DNA of 64,000 nucleotides from Niallia taxi (GCF_032818155.1 NZ_CP102589.1:1970001-2034000), one strand, 5' to 3'. Positions 17,061 to 26,852 are shown, numbered from the stretch's first letter. Program-made: numbers and translations. Notes: generated from the sequence alone by a model not told the origin.

Positions 17061-18539
17061 TTGGAGAATGAAAACAATGTAAATGAAGAAACGGAAAAAG
17101 AAGCAAGCGATAAAGATTCCAGCTTTATTCGCATTAAGAAATTTCACTTTGTTATGCTTATCTTCTTTACTGTTATATTGGCAGCTGGTATTACAACGGT
17201 TGCCCTGGCATTTGGTGAGGAGCCGGCAGTAACAGTAGGCACAGATCGAAGCGAATTTTCAAAGCTATATTCAGCATATGATACTATTAAGGATAAATAT
17301 TATCAGGATGTTGAAACAGAGGACCTCGTCAATGGAGCGATTGACGGCATGTTTACAGCACTAGATGATCCATATTCCGATTATATGAACCAAGAGGAAG
17401 CAACAAGTTTCAATGAAAGTATATCCTCTTCCTTTGAAGGAATCGGAGCAGAAATTCAGGAAAAGGATGACAGCATCATTGTTGTATCACCAATTAAAGG
17501 CTCACCAGCAGAAAAAGCAGGAATAAAGCCGAATGATAAAATTTTGAGTGTTGATGACAAGACCTTGCAAGGGATGAGTTCATCTGAAGCAGTCCTTCTT
17601 ATCAGAGGTAAAAAAGGGACAACAGTCAGCCTTGAGATTGAAAGACCTGGAGTGGAAGATACTTTAAAAATCGATATTGTCAGGGATACAATTCCAATTG
17701 ATACAGTTTACGGAGAATTACGTAAGGACGGTATTGCCGAAATACAAATCACGAGCTTCTCCGCAGATACAGCACAAGAGCTTACAGATAAACTGAATGA
17801 GTTCAAGGAAAAAGGAATGAAAGGGATTGTACTTGACTTGAGACAAAATCCAGGCGGATTATTAACGCAAGTACAAGCAATTGCCAATTTGTTTGTTCCA
17901 GACGGCAAGGTGATTTTCCAAGTCGAGCATAAGAATGGAAAAATTGAACAAGTCGCATCAGACAATGAAAATTCCAATACATTACCGCTAGTTGTATTAA
18001 TTGATGAAGGTAGTGCTTCAGCCTCTGAAATACTTGCTGGAGCAGTTAATCAATCTGCAGACGTTCCATTAGTAGGTGTGAAATCCTTTGGTAAAGGAAC
18101 AGTTCAAAGTGCAATAGAACTCTCTGATGGAAGTAACATCAAATTTACAACAGATAAATGGCTGACACCGAATAGCAGCTGGATTCATGAAAAAGGGATT
18201 GAGCCAACGTATAAGGTGGAGCTTCCAAGCTATGCGAAGCTGACAGTCATTAACCCAGAGACAAAGCTGAAGCTTGATTCAAATTCCAATGAAGTGAAAT
18301 CAGCGCAAGAAATGCTGAAAGCACTTGGATATAAGGTCGACAATGCAAACGGCTATTTCGATGAGAGCACAGAAGAAGCAACTAAGGAATTCCAAGAGAA
18401 GGAAAAGTTAAAAGTTGACGGTGTAATCACTGGAGATACCACAACAAAGCTTATGGAAAAACTTAGTGAAAAGATTCAAAAAAACGATACACAAATGAAT
18501 AAAGCGATTGAAATACTGCAAGAAAAATTGAAAAAGTAA
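17061..18539 (+). CDS. ctpA: Carboxy-terminal processing protease CtpA (S41 family)
   Basis: Order: a charged N-terminus, a signal-anchor helix (about residues 27-50), a PDZ domain (GIGAEIQEKDDSIIVVSPI to GTTVSLEIERPG), an S41 protease domain with nucleophile Ser in DEGSASASEIL and Lys in VKSFGKGTVQ, and a C-terminal peptidoglycan-binding domain (AQEMLKALGYKVDNANGYFD). It cleaves C-termini of extracytoplasmic proteins. The start is uncertain: TTG 17061 has AAAGTGGTGA 6 nt upstream, while GTG 17028 and ATG 17043 have poorer spacing. At 492 residues it is slightly longer than B. subtilis CtpA. Confidence 0.92.
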   Translation: MENENNVNEETEKEASDKDSSFIRIKKFHFVMLIFFTVILAAGITTVALAFGEEPAVTVGTDRSEFSKLYSAYDTIKDKYYQDVETEDLVNGAIDGMFTALDDPYSDYMNQEEATSFNESISSSFEGIGAEIQEKDDSIIVVSPIKGSPAEKAGIKPNDKILSVDDKTLQGMSSSEAVLLIRGKKGTTVSLEIERPGVEDTLKIDIVRDTIPIDTVYGELRKDGIAEIQITSFSADTAQELTDKLNEFKEKGMKGIVLDLRQNPGGLLTQVQAIANLFVPDGKVIFQVEHKNGKIEQVASDNENSNTLPLVVLIDEGSASASEILAGAVNQSADVPLVGVKSFGKGTVQSAIELSDGSNIKFTTDKWLTPNSSWIHEKGIEPTYKVELPSYAKLTVINPETKLKLDSNSNEVKSAQEMLKALGYKVDNANGYFDESTEEATKEFQEKEKLKVDGVITGDTTTKLMEKLSEKIQKNDTQMNKAIEILQEKLKK

Positions 18540-18546
18540 CAAATGG

Positions 18547-18578
18547 AAGGAGCGGCACTCTATTTGCCCTCCTTTTTC
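18547..18578 (+). terminator. Terminator after ctpA
   Basis: AAGGAG-C-GGCA / TGCC-CTCCTTTTT is a stem with one bulged C and a T tail. Confidence 0.7.
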
Positions 18579-18617
18579 CATGTCTGCTTTATGAACAAAA
18601 GGATTAGGGGGATAAAG

Positions 18618-19523
18618 ATGGAAAAAACAGAAGTGTATATATTGTCAGGGTTTTTAGGCAGCGGTAAAACAACTTTGTTAAAAGAGTTGCTTATACATGA
18701 AAAAGCAGAAGGCAGAAAAGTGGCCGTTCTTATGAATGAATTTGGAGATATCTCGATTGATTCGAATGAAGTCGACGAAGATATTCCGTTAAAGGAGCTG
18801 TTAGGAGGCTGTGTTTGCTGCACCATCCAGGATAAGCTGGAAGGCCAGCTCCAATCCTTACTGATCGAGGAAAAACCAGATGTAATCTATTTAGAGACAA
18901 CGGGAGCGGCACATCCGGTTGAAACCATGGATAGTATCCTTTCTCCATATTTCGCAGATAGGCTATGCATGAAAGGAATTATTACCGTAATTGATGGCAA
19001 GCTTTGGCTTGATCGTAAAAAAATGAGTCCAAGCGTGCAGCAGCTGCTGATTGAACAGGTTCGTCACGGGAATATGCTGTTAATTAATAAACAAGACCAA
19101 CTGACAGAGGAAGAAAAAGCAAAGATTACATTCGAGCTTCAAAGTATAAATCCACAGGCCTTTACGCTATTAACAAGCTATTCAAAGCTGCCTTTTCAAA
19201 GGTTAAAGGGTATGGTTATGCAGTTTGCAAATGATACTGTTAAAACAACGATTCAAACATTACAGCTAAGTTCTTTTGTTTATCCATTTCAGCATACTAT
19301 TTCAGCAGAGAAATTTGAGGCATTTTTAAAAGAATTGCCTGATACCATTTACCGTATTAAAGGATATATACAATTCCATCAAAATAAGTATCCTGACCTT
19401 TTCCAATATTCTTATGGAATGCCTTTAATGATGAGAGAAGACATGAAAATGCCGTTAAATTTAGTGTTTATCGGTGAAGATGTAAACTGGAAGGAAATAA
19501 AGGACAAGTTGGATCTGCTTTAA
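18618..19523 (+). CDS. CobW/YjiA-family G3E GTPase (putative metallochaperone)
   Basis: The 301-residue protein has Walker A FLGSGKTTLL, the family metal-binding GGCVCCTI (GCxCC) near residue 67, LETTGAAHP, and NKQD as the base-recognition motif. A short CobW C-terminal domain ends it. G3E GTPases deliver zinc, cobalt or nickel to client proteins. The metal is not readable here: no zinc-uptake gene or recognisable Zur box sits beside it. The ATG at 18618 follows AGGGGGAT; the longer in-frame extension overlaps the ctpA terminator and is rejected. Confidence 0.88.
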   Translation: MEKTEVYILSGFLGSGKTTLLKELLIHEKAEGRKVAVLMNEFGDISIDSNEVDEDIPLKELLGGCVCCTIQDKLEGQLQSLLIEEKPDVIYLETTGAAHPVETMDSILSPYFADRLCMKGIITVIDGKLWLDRKKMSPSVQQLLIEQVRHGNMLLINKQDQLTEEEKAKITFELQSINPQAFTLLTSYSKLPFQRLKGMVMQFANDTVKTTIQTLQLSSFVYPFQHTISAEKFEAFLKELPDTIYRIKGYIQFHQNKYPDLFQYSYGMPLMMREDMKMPLNLVFIGEDVNWKEIKDKLDLL

Positions 19524-19608
19524 CAGTCAGGGTTTCCAGCTATATCCAGAATGGGACCTTCATAAAAAGGGCAAACTTTCTTTAGTTAAAGGAAAGAGGA
19601 GGATAATC

Positions 19609-20442
19609 TTGTTCAAGAAGCGAAAGTTTATTCCTTGTTTTGCACTTTTGGTTAGCTTGTTTTGTATATCAACGGCAAATGCCGCACCATTGGAAAGCAT
19701 TTCACCTGTATATGGTATCCAACTGCTTGAATGGAAGGATGCAGATGTAATTATTCCTCGCTACAGCAAGTTTTCTATTTATGATGTCGAAACAGGCAAA
19801 GTATTTCATGTTCAGCGGAGGGCAGGTTCTCAGCATGCAGATGTCCAGCCTTTAACCACCGCGGATACCGAGATTATGAAGGGAATTTATAATGGCAAAT
19901 GGAGCTGGAAACGACGGGCGATATTTGTTTTACAGGATCAATATATTCTCGCCGCATCCATGCATGGTATGCCACATGGAGCAGGATCATTAGCTAATAA
20001 ATTTCCGGGCCATTTTTGCGTGCATTTCTTAGGAAGCACTACACATAAGACGGATAATATGGATCTATCCCATAAATTGATGGTATATAAAGCTGCAGGC
20101 ATACTGACACAGGAGCTGGATAAACAAAATCCAAATGAGACAGTGCAATCATTTGTAGCTGGAATGAAAGAACAGGATAATACAATCCTTAACCATTTAA
20201 GCTCCAAAAAAATTAATTGGACAAAGGCTTTGGCGAACGTTGAGAATGTTAAGCTGTTAAGGGTAGAGGAAGTGGAAGCAAAGGATTATCTATCCAAAAC
20301 CTCTATACACATAACAATAGAGTGGCAGCTGTATATCCAAAACGAAAAGAGAAAAAGTGAGAGTAAAACACTGACGCTTGTTAGAAGCTCACCGCTTGAT
20401 CCATGGAAGGTCCTAACTGACGATCGGTTAATGCCATTATGA
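19609..20442 (+). CDS. Secreted conserved protein of unknown function
   Basis: The TTG start follows AGAGGAGGAT. A classical signal peptide ends in ANA-A (cleavage near residue 26). The mature domain begins with LLEWKDADVIIPRYSKFSIY and contains HGMPHGAG and GHFCVHFLGSTTH. The clustered His/Cys/Asp suggests a metal or catalytic site. A helical stretch is followed by a C-terminal beta region ending SSPLDPWKVLTDDRLMPL. I have seen this fold type in Bacilli and Clostridia only as an uncharacterised exported protein. No operon partner. Confidence 0.7.
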   Translation: MFKKRKFIPCFALLVSLFCISTANAAPLESISPVYGIQLLEWKDADVIIPRYSKFSIYDVETGKVFHVQRRAGSQHADVQPLTTADTEIMKGIYNGKWSWKRRAIFVLQDQYILAASMHGMPHGAGSLANKFPGHFCVHFLGSTTHKTDNMDLSHKLMVYKAAGILTQELDKQNPNETVQSFVAGMKEQDNTILNHLSSKKINWTKALANVENVKLLRVEEVEAKDYLSKTSIHITIEWQLYIQNEKRKSESKTLTLVRSSPLDPWKVLTDDRLMPL

Positions 20443-20446
20443 GTCG

Positions 20447-20480
20447 AAAAGCCGTATGCAGCAAGCATACGGCTTTTAAA
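20447..20480. terminator. Bidirectional terminator
   Basis: AAAAGCCGTATGC-AGCAA-GCATACGGCTTTT. It separates convergent genes. Confidence 0.9.
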
Positions 20481-20516
20481 AGCAATTTTTGGAATGCTAC
20501 ATGCATTCCTTTTTCA

Positions 20517-20759
20517 TTACTTCATCTCTCCAAATTTGGCGAAAGTCCGTTCTTCATCAATTAAACCACAAGCAGCACATTGGATACGATAGTCAGGTCC
20601 TTTATATCCCATATGAAAGGGAGAAAGATTTTCTGCTGTGTATTCTTCTACAATATCCCCTGTTTGTGGGTCTAATTTTACTGATTGAGGCACTTGTTGA
20701 ATGATATTAAAGCGACTCCGATTTGTTCTGCAGTTCGGACAGGCATACGGTGTACTCAT
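20517..20759 (-). CDS. Small zinc-ribbon protein
   Basis: The 80-residue protein has two CxxC pairs: YACPNCRTNRSRFN near the N-terminus and IQCAACGLIDEER near the C-terminus. The 48-residue gap between them fits a zinc ribbon. The segment between (QSVKLDPQTGDIVEEY) is acidic and polar. The ATG at 20759 has GGGAG at 8 nt. Such small ribbons often bind nucleic acid or act as adaptors, but no specific role can be given. Confidence 0.7.
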   Translation of the reverse strand: MSTPYACPNCRTNRSRFNIIQQVPQSVKLDPQTGDIVEEYTAENLSPFHMGYKGPDYRIQCAACGLIDEERTFAKFGEMK

Positions 20760-20772
20760 GACCAAACTCCCT

Positions 20773-21190
20773 TCTTTAAAGAATGCATTCTGTTATTACT
20801 ATTCCATCCTTTGTCCAGATATATACGTGCTAAAAGCCAAGTTTACAAGGTGTTTATTGAGATAGTTACAATTATTGCGCTGATGATATGTACGACAAGT
20901 TATTGTCATAAATGTTATAAAAACAAGGCTGCTTCCATGCTGTCAATACTAAAAAAGCTGAATTTTATTACTTGTATGGATAATTAAGGAATTTTAAGCG
21001 GTTTGCCGATAAATTATTAAATATAGGAGGATGCTTTGGGAGAGAAGTGATTGATAGCTTGATAGATTTATAATCAGAACAGTTAGTAATGAAGTAGTTG
21101 ATTATTGGAAGAATCATCCTTAAATATGACAAAAATCGTATGTTATGATTTGTCTGTAAGCAAGCACGAATACAAGCTTTATATTCAAGG
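20773..21190 (+). other. Gene-free region upstream of the CAP-protein gene
   Basis: No ORF with a convincing ribosome binding site was found. TAGGAGGATG at 21023-21032 opens only a 7-codon frame. An extended -10 element, TGTTATGAT (21141-21149), probably drives the downstream gene. No riboswitch consensus (c-di-AMP, c-di-GMP) is recognisable. Confidence 0.4.
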
Positions 21191-21203
21191 AGGATATAAT
21201 CAA

Positions 21204-21959
21204 ATGAACAAAAAAGTGATTTTATCAACAGCAGCAGCAGCAGCTTTATTAATGTCTAGTCCATTAATGCAAAAAGCAAATGCAGCATCTAATACTGCTC
21301 AAGAATCTACAAAAGTAGTCTATCAATCTTACAATTTAAATGAAGACCAAATAAATGCATTAATAAAACAATTTTCAGGTAATGTGGATGTTAACAAGCT
21401 ATTAAGTTCATTGGAAGCTAATTCAGCTACTGCAGCAAATAAACAGACAGAAAGCACGAAAGCTCCAGCGAAAACAACAGCAACACCTGCAGAAAAGACG
21501 ACAACAAACACTGCTAAGCAACAAACTAATACAACTTCTAAACCACAGCAAACAACATCAACAACACAAGCAACTTCCTCTGTTAGTGCGTTTGAAAAGC
21601 AGGTTGTTGAATTAACAAATGCAGAAAGAGCAAAAAATGGTCTTCCTGCACTGACGCTTGATACAAATTTAAGCAAGGTTGCGAGAGCTAAATCAGAGGA
21701 TATGAGTAAAAATAATTATTTTGATCATACAAGTCCAACTTACGGAAGCCCTTTTGATATGATGAAGCAATTTGGAATTTCCTATAAAGCAGCAGGTGAA
21801 AATATCGCCAAAGGCCAAACAACGCCAGAACAAGTTGTAAAAGCATGGATGAACAGCGAAGGACACCGTGCCAATATACTAAGCGACAAGTTTACACATA
21901 TCGGTGTAGGCTACGTCGCAAACGGAAATTACTGGACACAGCAATTTATTGGGAAGTAA
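21204..21959 (+). CDS. Secreted CAP/SCP-domain protein (YkwD-like)
   Basis: The signal peptide MNKKVILSTAAAAALLMSS ends at a KANA-A cleavage site. A Thr/Gln/Ala/Lys-rich linker (about residues 75-130) leads to a C-terminal CAP domain: VVELTNAERAKNGLPAL, YFDHTSPTYGSPFDMM, AAGENIAKGQ, and SEGHRANILSDKFTHIGVG. The two conserved His residues are present. CAP proteins of Bacilli are secreted or wall-associated with undefined activity. Strong AAGGAGGAT site 9 nt before the ATG. Confidence 0.9.
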   Translation: MNKKVILSTAAAAALLMSSPLMQKANAASNTAQESTKVVYQSYNLNEDQINALIKQFSGNVDVNKLLSSLEANSATAANKQTESTKAPAKTTATPAEKTTTNTAKQQTNTTSKPQQTTSTTQATSSVSAFEKQVVELTNAERAKNGLPALTLDTNLSKVARAKSEDMSKNNYFDHTSPTYGSPFDMMKQFGISYKAAGENIAKGQTTPEQVVKAWMNSEGHRANILSDKFTHIGVGYVANGNYWTQQFIGK

Positions 21960-22024
21960 AAAAGCCCGTGCTATACTAATGGAAAGATTTATCACTATAG
22001 ATAGAAAAACAAACTTAAGATATT

Positions 22025-22057
22025 GACCAAAGGTATCATTTCCTTTGGTCTTTTTTT
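22025..22057 (+). terminator. Terminator after the CAP gene
   Basis: GACCAAAGG-TATCATTT-CCTTTGGTC plus seven T. Confidence 0.9.
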
Positions 22058-22237
22058 ATACGAAAATTTCCGCGGTTTTGAATATTGTTATTTTTACCTA
22101 TAAGCATATACTTTAGTGGTTTTTTTGGTGAGAAATTTATATAATAGTTTTTCAAATGTTTTACTAAAGAAAATGAAGAAAATAAGATCATGCTAAATAG
22201 GGAATAATAAAGAAATACTTTTATAGGAGAATTCAGC

Positions 22238-22741
22238 GTGGAAATTAGACAAGCAACGATAAATGACTTAGAGAAAATCATGGAAGTAGCAGCAAAAACA
22301 GTAAAGATAATGAATGAAGAGGGTAATGACCAATGGTCGGATAAATATCCTGCTGAAAAGGATTTTAAGGCAGATATTGAAAATAGTGCTTTGTTCGTGG
22401 CATTTATGGATGATAAAGTAGTTGGGTCCATTGCCATTGATCGTATTGGCGGGAAGAATTATGACCTAATAGAATGGACATTACCGGATAATAACTATTA
22501 TGTTATTCACCGGCTTATGGTCGATCCGGAAATTCGCGGCGGAGGCATTGCAAGCAAGCTTTTATCCTTTGCCGAAGTTTTCGCAAGAGAAAATGATACA
22601 TTTTATTTAAAAACTGACACTTATGCCATAAATGAAAAGGCACAAAATCTTTTCTTGAAAAACGGCTTTAACAAGGTTGGAGAGCTCCACTTCCCTGGTA
22701 AGGAACGCCCTTTCTACTGCTTTGATAAAACCTTTAAGTAA
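22238..22741 (+). CDS. GNAT-family N-acetyltransferase
   Basis: The GTG start follows TAGGAGA. The 167-residue single GNAT domain has motif A VHRLMVDPEIRGGGIASKLL-like sequence (acetyl-CoA pyrophosphate loop RGGGIA, about residue 105) and C-terminal NEKAQNLFLKNGFNKVGE. The acceptor substrate is not predictable. Convergent with the Hsp20 gene. Confidence 0.88.
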   Translation: MEIRQATINDLEKIMEVAAKTVKIMNEEGNDQWSDKYPAEKDFKADIENSALFVAFMDDKVVGSIAIDRIGGKNYDLIEWTLPDNNYYVIHRLMVDPEIRGGGIASKLLSFAEVFARENDTFYLKTDTYAINEKAQNLFLKNGFNKVGELHFPGKERPFYCFDKTFK

Positions 22742-22745
22742 TAAA

Positions 22746-22780
22746 AAAAAATCAACTCGTGCAGCCGAGTTGATTTTTTT
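22746..22780. terminator. Bidirectional terminator
   Basis: AAAAATCAACTCG-TGCAGC-CGAGTTGATTTTTTT lies between convergent genes. Confidence 0.92.
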
Positions 22781-23195
22781 ATTGTCGAGGGATTTTTACG
22801 GACAGTATTCCGTATTTCAGCTCACAGCAAATGTCTTCTTTTATTATAGTATTTGGCAGTGTAATTACTTTGTGAAAGTCCCTGTTTTGTCTTTCCTTCA
22901 AATAATAAGCGTATTCCTCATGCAATGTTTTGTATTGCCCTGCTATATGGAGTTCATTACCAACACATTTTATCCCAATGTTTTCTGGCGTGATGCCAGG
23001 AAGCTCTAATTCAATGAAGTATTGCCCATCTTTAACATAAAAATCACAGGGCGGAAATTGATTATTGCTTTTAATACTATTCCGATTACTGAAAAAATCC
23101 TGCTGGCTTGCATCTTGAAAGAGATTATTCCAAAGCTTTTCATTTGTTGGATTTTCATGAAATTGAAAAATCTTTTCGAGGTTTTCGTAAGACAT
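22779..23195 (-). CDS. Hsp20/alpha-crystallin-like protein (CotP/CotM-like)
   Basis: The 138-residue protein has a divergent alpha-crystallin domain: FYVKDGQYFIELELPGITPENIGI, then GNELHIAGQYK, VITLPNTIIKEDICCELKYG and a closing LSVKIPRQ. Bacillus proteins with this reduced Hsp20 domain are spore coat components as well as chaperones. It follows another Hsp20-like gene by 23 bp in the same direction, so they form an operon. The ATG at 23195 is 10 nt from AAGGGAAGGA; an upstream TTG is too close to that site. Confidence 0.8.
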   Translation of the reverse strand: MSYENLEKIFQFHENPTNEKLWNNLFQDASQQDFFSNRNSIKSNNQFPPCDFYVKDGQYFIELELPGITPENIGIKCVGNELHIAGQYKTLHEEYAYYLKERQNRDFHKVITLPNTIIKEDICCELKYGILSVKIPRQ

Positions 23196-23218
23196 TGTTT
23201 TCAAATCCTTCCCTTTAG

Positions 23219-23695
23219 CTATTGCAATTCTGTCACTTCAATTTCTGAATATTGATTATGCTCATTTTTCTGGATCATAATTTCTAAAACGCCTTCCTTA
23301 TAATTAGCTGTTGAGCCTTTTTTACGAACAAGGGAAGGAAGATTGATAGTATGCTTGCTTTCTAATTCTGGAATGTTCTGAATAACTAATTGGCTTGATG
23401 TGTAGTAAACCTTAACTCTTTCAAGCCAAATTTCTTCTTTTATCGGAATGCGAATAAAAACATGATGATGTGTTTCAAACACAACGTAATCAAATTTTTG
23501 CTGGTTTGTCCCTTGTTGGTTGTTTGCCATTTGGGACATATTTTTAAACATATCATCACTGTTCATTTTTTGAAGGGATTCTGGCATCATTTTATTCATC
23601 ATATCTTGAACATAATTTTGAATGTCTCCAGGTCTCATTTGGTTTATTTTGTTTTTAGTGTCTTTGTTAAAAGGGAATAAATTCCATGGGAACAT
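23219..23695 (-). CDS. GerT-like Hsp20-superfamily protein
   Basis: The 158-residue protein has a Met/Asn/Gln-rich N-terminal half (MRPGDIQNYVQDMMNKMMP). A beta-sandwich follows with FETHHHVFIRIPIKEEIW, LVIQNIPELESKHTINLP and LVRKKGSTANYKEGVLEIMI. This resembles B. subtilis GerT, a coat protein with an Hsp20-like fold affecting germination. It is first in the two-gene unit, with AAAGGATG 8 nt before the ATG at 23695. The GerT name is a similarity call from memory. Confidence 0.65.
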   Translation of the reverse strand: MFPWNLFPFNKDTKNKINQMRPGDIQNYVQDMMNKMMPESLQKMNSDDMFKNMSQMANNQQGTNQQKFDYVVFETHHHVFIRIPIKEEIWLERVKVYYTSSQLVIQNIPELESKHTINLPSLVRKKGSTANYKEGVLEIMIQKNEHNQYSEIEVTELQ

Positions 23696-23875
23696 TGGAA
23701 ATTCATCCTTTCTTTCATTAGTTGCTGAATTTTTTATATCATATTCATGTGCACCCAAATCGTGTTAGTTAGGCATGTATTTATTTTCCTTTTTATTATG
23801 AGTAGAAGGAACTAGTTATTTTAACCTAATGATGGTAATATAAAAGTACAATTTAGGAAAATTAGGTGCATTGTT

Positions 23876-25372
23876 TTGGAAACATACAAAAAGCTGTTAA
23901 ACAGTCTGTTTTACAATTATATAATTGGTTCCTTTCTGGCTGTATTCGGGGTAGGCGGTGCCTTTATGTACACCAGCTTGAAAATTAGCAGCGATGACAT
24001 GAAAATTCTTGGGTTTATTATGATTCTTTCCTTTATATGCATGGTTTGTGCAGAAGGTGCCTTTTTTTATAAGGATTTAAACCCGCTACGAAAAGTGCTT
24101 AAAGATGGTAAGAGGGATGTAAATAGCCTAGTTGAGGCATATCACCGTTCTAAAAGCTTTCCGTTGTTTTCAGTCAGAAGAATTCTTATTCCCCACTTAC
24201 TTGGAATGTCTGTCCCGGCAATTATTTGTTCCATTTATTATATTTCATCTGGCAAGCTTGAACTGCCGTCCGTATACATTGTATATGCGACAATTGCGGC
24301 GATGATTGTTGCCATATTGCATGCATTTATTGAATTTTTCCTTACTATACGGACGATGAGGGGAATCACTATTTATATTAAATCTTTAATGCCAAAAAAC
24401 TTGGTTATTGAAGAGAAGGTGTTTATATCCATTCACAGAAAATTTCTACTTACTGTTGTCAGCATAAGTGTATTACCTTTAGTAATCATTCTGCTTTCAA
24501 CAAGAGTTAAGTTGATTGATAATGGCAATCTTTCAGAACTACCTTATTGGAATTGGGCAATTGTCATATTATTTATTTCGCTAGTTTATTCCGTCCTATC
24601 TGCGAGATTTCTGTCCAGAGATATAATAACACCTATCTATCAGCTGAAAAATCTTATGAAAAAGGTTGGTACAAGTCAATTCACCCAGCCAAACAGTGCG
24701 GTTTATACAGATGAATTTGCTGAGCTTTTTAAAGGTTTCCACAAGATGAATGATTCAATCATTCAGCGTGAAAGGGTTAATAAGGAGCTGCTTGACAGCT
24801 TTATGATGGTATTGAGCGCAACGCTTGATGCCCGTGATCCATACACGGCAGGTCACTCCACAAGGGTTGCAGGTTATTCGAAGCTAATAGGAGAAAATTT
24901 AAAGCTGTCGAAGGAAGATATGGAATTGTTATATAAAACAGCTATTTTACATGATATCGGCAAGATCGGTGTTCCGGATAATGTCCTATTGAAGGAAGGA
25001 AAACTGACAGAGGAAGAATTTGCTTACATTAAAGCACATCCAGTTATTGGAGAAAATATCTTAAAGCAGGTACAGCCCCAGGAAGAAATGGCGAGAATTC
25101 TAGAAGGTGTCAGATCCCATCATGAAAGATATGATGGCAAAGGCTATCCCGATGGACTGAAAGGGGAAGGGATTCCTTACTTTGGCAGAATTCTTGCTGT
25201 TGCTGATGCCTTTGATGCAATGACGTCTGACAGGCCATATAGAAAGGGCATGCCTTTTTCAAAAGCGCTGTCCATTTTGCATGAAGGCAAAGAAACACAG
25301 TGGGATGGAAAAATGGTAGAAGCCTTCATTGGAAAAATGACAGAAGAGAAGGTGGAAAAAGAAATAAGTTAA
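23876..25372 (+). CDS. Membrane HD-GYP domain phosphohydrolase
   Basis: Several N-terminal transmembrane segments (roughly residues 15-35, 45-65, 108-125, 135-155, 190-210 and 225-242) are followed by a HAMP-like helix. The HD-GYP domain has HSTRVAGYSKL, HDIGKIGVPDNVL (near residue 359), SHHERYDGKGYPDG (near 414) and ADAFDAMTSDRPYR. All metal ligands are intact, so cyclic-di-GMP or related hydrolysis is possible. Start TTG 23876 with AGGTG 9 nt upstream. Single gene. Confidence 0.9.
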   Translation: METYKKLLNSLFYNYIIGSFLAVFGVGGAFMYTSLKISSDDMKILGFIMILSFICMVCAEGAFFYKDLNPLRKVLKDGKRDVNSLVEAYHRSKSFPLFSVRRILIPHLLGMSVPAIICSIYYISSGKLELPSVYIVYATIAAMIVAILHAFIEFFLTIRTMRGITIYIKSLMPKNLVIEEKVFISIHRKFLLTVVSISVLPLVIILLSTRVKLIDNGNLSELPYWNWAIVILFISLVYSVLSARFLSRDIITPIYQLKNLMKKVGTSQFTQPNSAVYTDEFAELFKGFHKMNDSIIQRERVNKELLDSFMMVLSATLDARDPYTAGHSTRVAGYSKLIGENLKLSKEDMELLYKTAILHDIGKIGVPDNVLLKEGKLTEEEFAYIKAHPVIGENILKQVQPQEEMARILEGVRSHHERYDGKGYPDGLKGEGIPYFGRILAVADAFDAMTSDRPYRKGMPFSKALSILHEGKETQWDGKMVEAFIGKMTEEKVEKEIS

Positions 25373-25404
25373 AAAGGGAGGATCAATTATTGATCCTCCC
25401 TTTT
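25372..25404. terminator. Bidirectional terminator
   Basis: AAAAGGGAGGATCA-ATTAT-TGATCCTCCCTTTT is a perfect 14-bp stem. Confidence 0.93.
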
Positions 25405-25405
25405 A

Positions 25406-26764
25406 CTATTTTGTTGATAAGGTAATATGCTTTTTTTGGAGAGAATACAGTCTGCTAGATAAGAAGGCTGCACCAGTAGCTAAACCAATGATTAAGCCAA
25501 TCCAATAGCCGAATGGACCAAAGCTTGTGTAATTAGCAAGCAGATAGCCTGAAGGCAGACCGATTACCCAATAGCTGATTAGCGTCATAATTAAGGTGAT
25601 GTTAACATCTTTATATCCCCGTAATGCTCCTTGAACTGGCGCCTGGATGGCATCTGACAGCTGGAAGAAGATTGCGTATATAAGGAAGCCAGTTGTAAGC
25701 TTAAGTACTTCCGCATCATTCGTATAAATTCCTGCTATTTGTTGGCGGAATGCAAGCAGAATGATGCCGCTCACGAATGCAATAATGATGGCAGTAAATA
25801 CTCCCATCCAGCTGTATTGTTTTGCATCCTTCAGCCTGTTTGCACCAACTTCAAATCCAACTAGAATCGTCAAAGCAGTTGAAATGCTAAGAGGAACCAT
25901 ATAAAGGAGGGAAGCAAAGTTTATGGCAGATTGATGGGCAGCAATCGTATTCGTATCATAATTACTCATTAATAGTGTAACTGCACTGAAAATGCTTGTC
26001 TCAAAAAAGATCGAAAAGCCGATGGGTACACCTATTTTCAAAATCTCTTTCCATTTTTCCCATGAAATACGGTGTATTTTATTGAGCAGCTTAAATCCAG
26101 CAAATGGTTGATTATGATAAACAATATGAAGAGCTGTCAGCAGCATATACCAGTATGTAATACTTGTAGCATATCCTGTTCCAACGCCGCCTAACTCAGG
26201 AAAAATCCAAATGCCGTTAATAAATAAATAATTTAGCACAATATTAACAGGCAATGCAGTAAGGGTGATAAACATCGTCACTTGTGTTTGCCCAAGTGCG
26301 TCAATAAAGGACCGCAATACAAAATATAAAAAGATTGGAATAATTCCTGTGCTAAGTGCGGCCAAATAACGGAAGGCAATGTCTTGGACATCTGACTCAA
26401 GTCCCATTAATTGAAGGATTGGCTTCAAAAAAATAAAACCAAAAACAATTAATAAAACTGCCATGGATAAACTTAAATAAATAGCTTGAATAACAGAAAA
26501 GCTTACCTTGGATTCTTCTTTTCTTCCAACCAGCTGTGCGACAATTGGAGGAACAGCAAGCAGTATACCGCTTAATCCAGTATAAATCGGTGTCCATAAG
26601 GAGCTGCCGACAGCAACCCCAGCTAAATCTGTAGGGCTGTAATGACCAGACATGGTTGTATCAAAGAAGGTGAGACCAAACATACCTACCTGTGTAACGA
26701 GTACAGGCAGTAATATAACGAGCATCTGTTTTAGTTTTTGCTTTGTTGTAAAGGTTTGTTTCAT
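25406..26764 (-). CDS. MATE-family multidrug/cation efflux transporter
   Basis: The 452-residue protein has 12 predicted membrane helices in two similar halves. It opens with LPVLVTQVGMFGLTFFDTTMSG, the usual MATE N-terminal helix. It is NorM-like and exchanges Na+ or H+ for organic cations. A GAGG site precedes the ATG. No regulator is adjacent. Confidence 0.9.
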   Translation of the reverse strand: MKQTFTTKQKLKQMLVILLPVLVTQVGMFGLTFFDTTMSGHYSPTDLAGVAVGSSLWTPIYTGLSGILLAVPPIVAQLVGRKEESKVSFSVIQAIYLSLSMAVLLIVFGFIFLKPILQLMGLESDVQDIAFRYLAALSTGIIPIFLYFVLRSFIDALGQTQVTMFITLTALPVNIVLNYLFINGIWIFPELGGVGTGYATSITYWYMLLTALHIVYHNQPFAGFKLLNKIHRISWEKWKEILKIGVPIGFSIFFETSIFSAVTLLMSNYDTNTIAAHQSAINFASLLYMVPLSISTALTILVGFEVGANRLKDAKQYSWMGVFTAIIIAFVSGIILLAFRQQIAGIYTNDAEVLKLTTGFLIYAIFFQLSDAIQAPVQGALRGYKDVNITLIMTLISYWVIGLPSGYLLANYTSFGPFGYWIGLIIGLATGAAFLSSRLYSLQKKHITLSTK

Positions 26765-26852
26765 TCTTTTTCCTCACTTATGTTCAATAACGTTACGATT
26801 ATATCACAGATAAAAGGAAAATATGGCAAATACAGATTTTTTGCTAATAAAA

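Noticed and set aside
20685..20987. 100-codon plus-strand ORF antisense to the zinc-ribbon gene
   Set aside because: No ribosome binding site and low-quality composition. The minus-strand gene with two CxxC pairs is clearly the real one.
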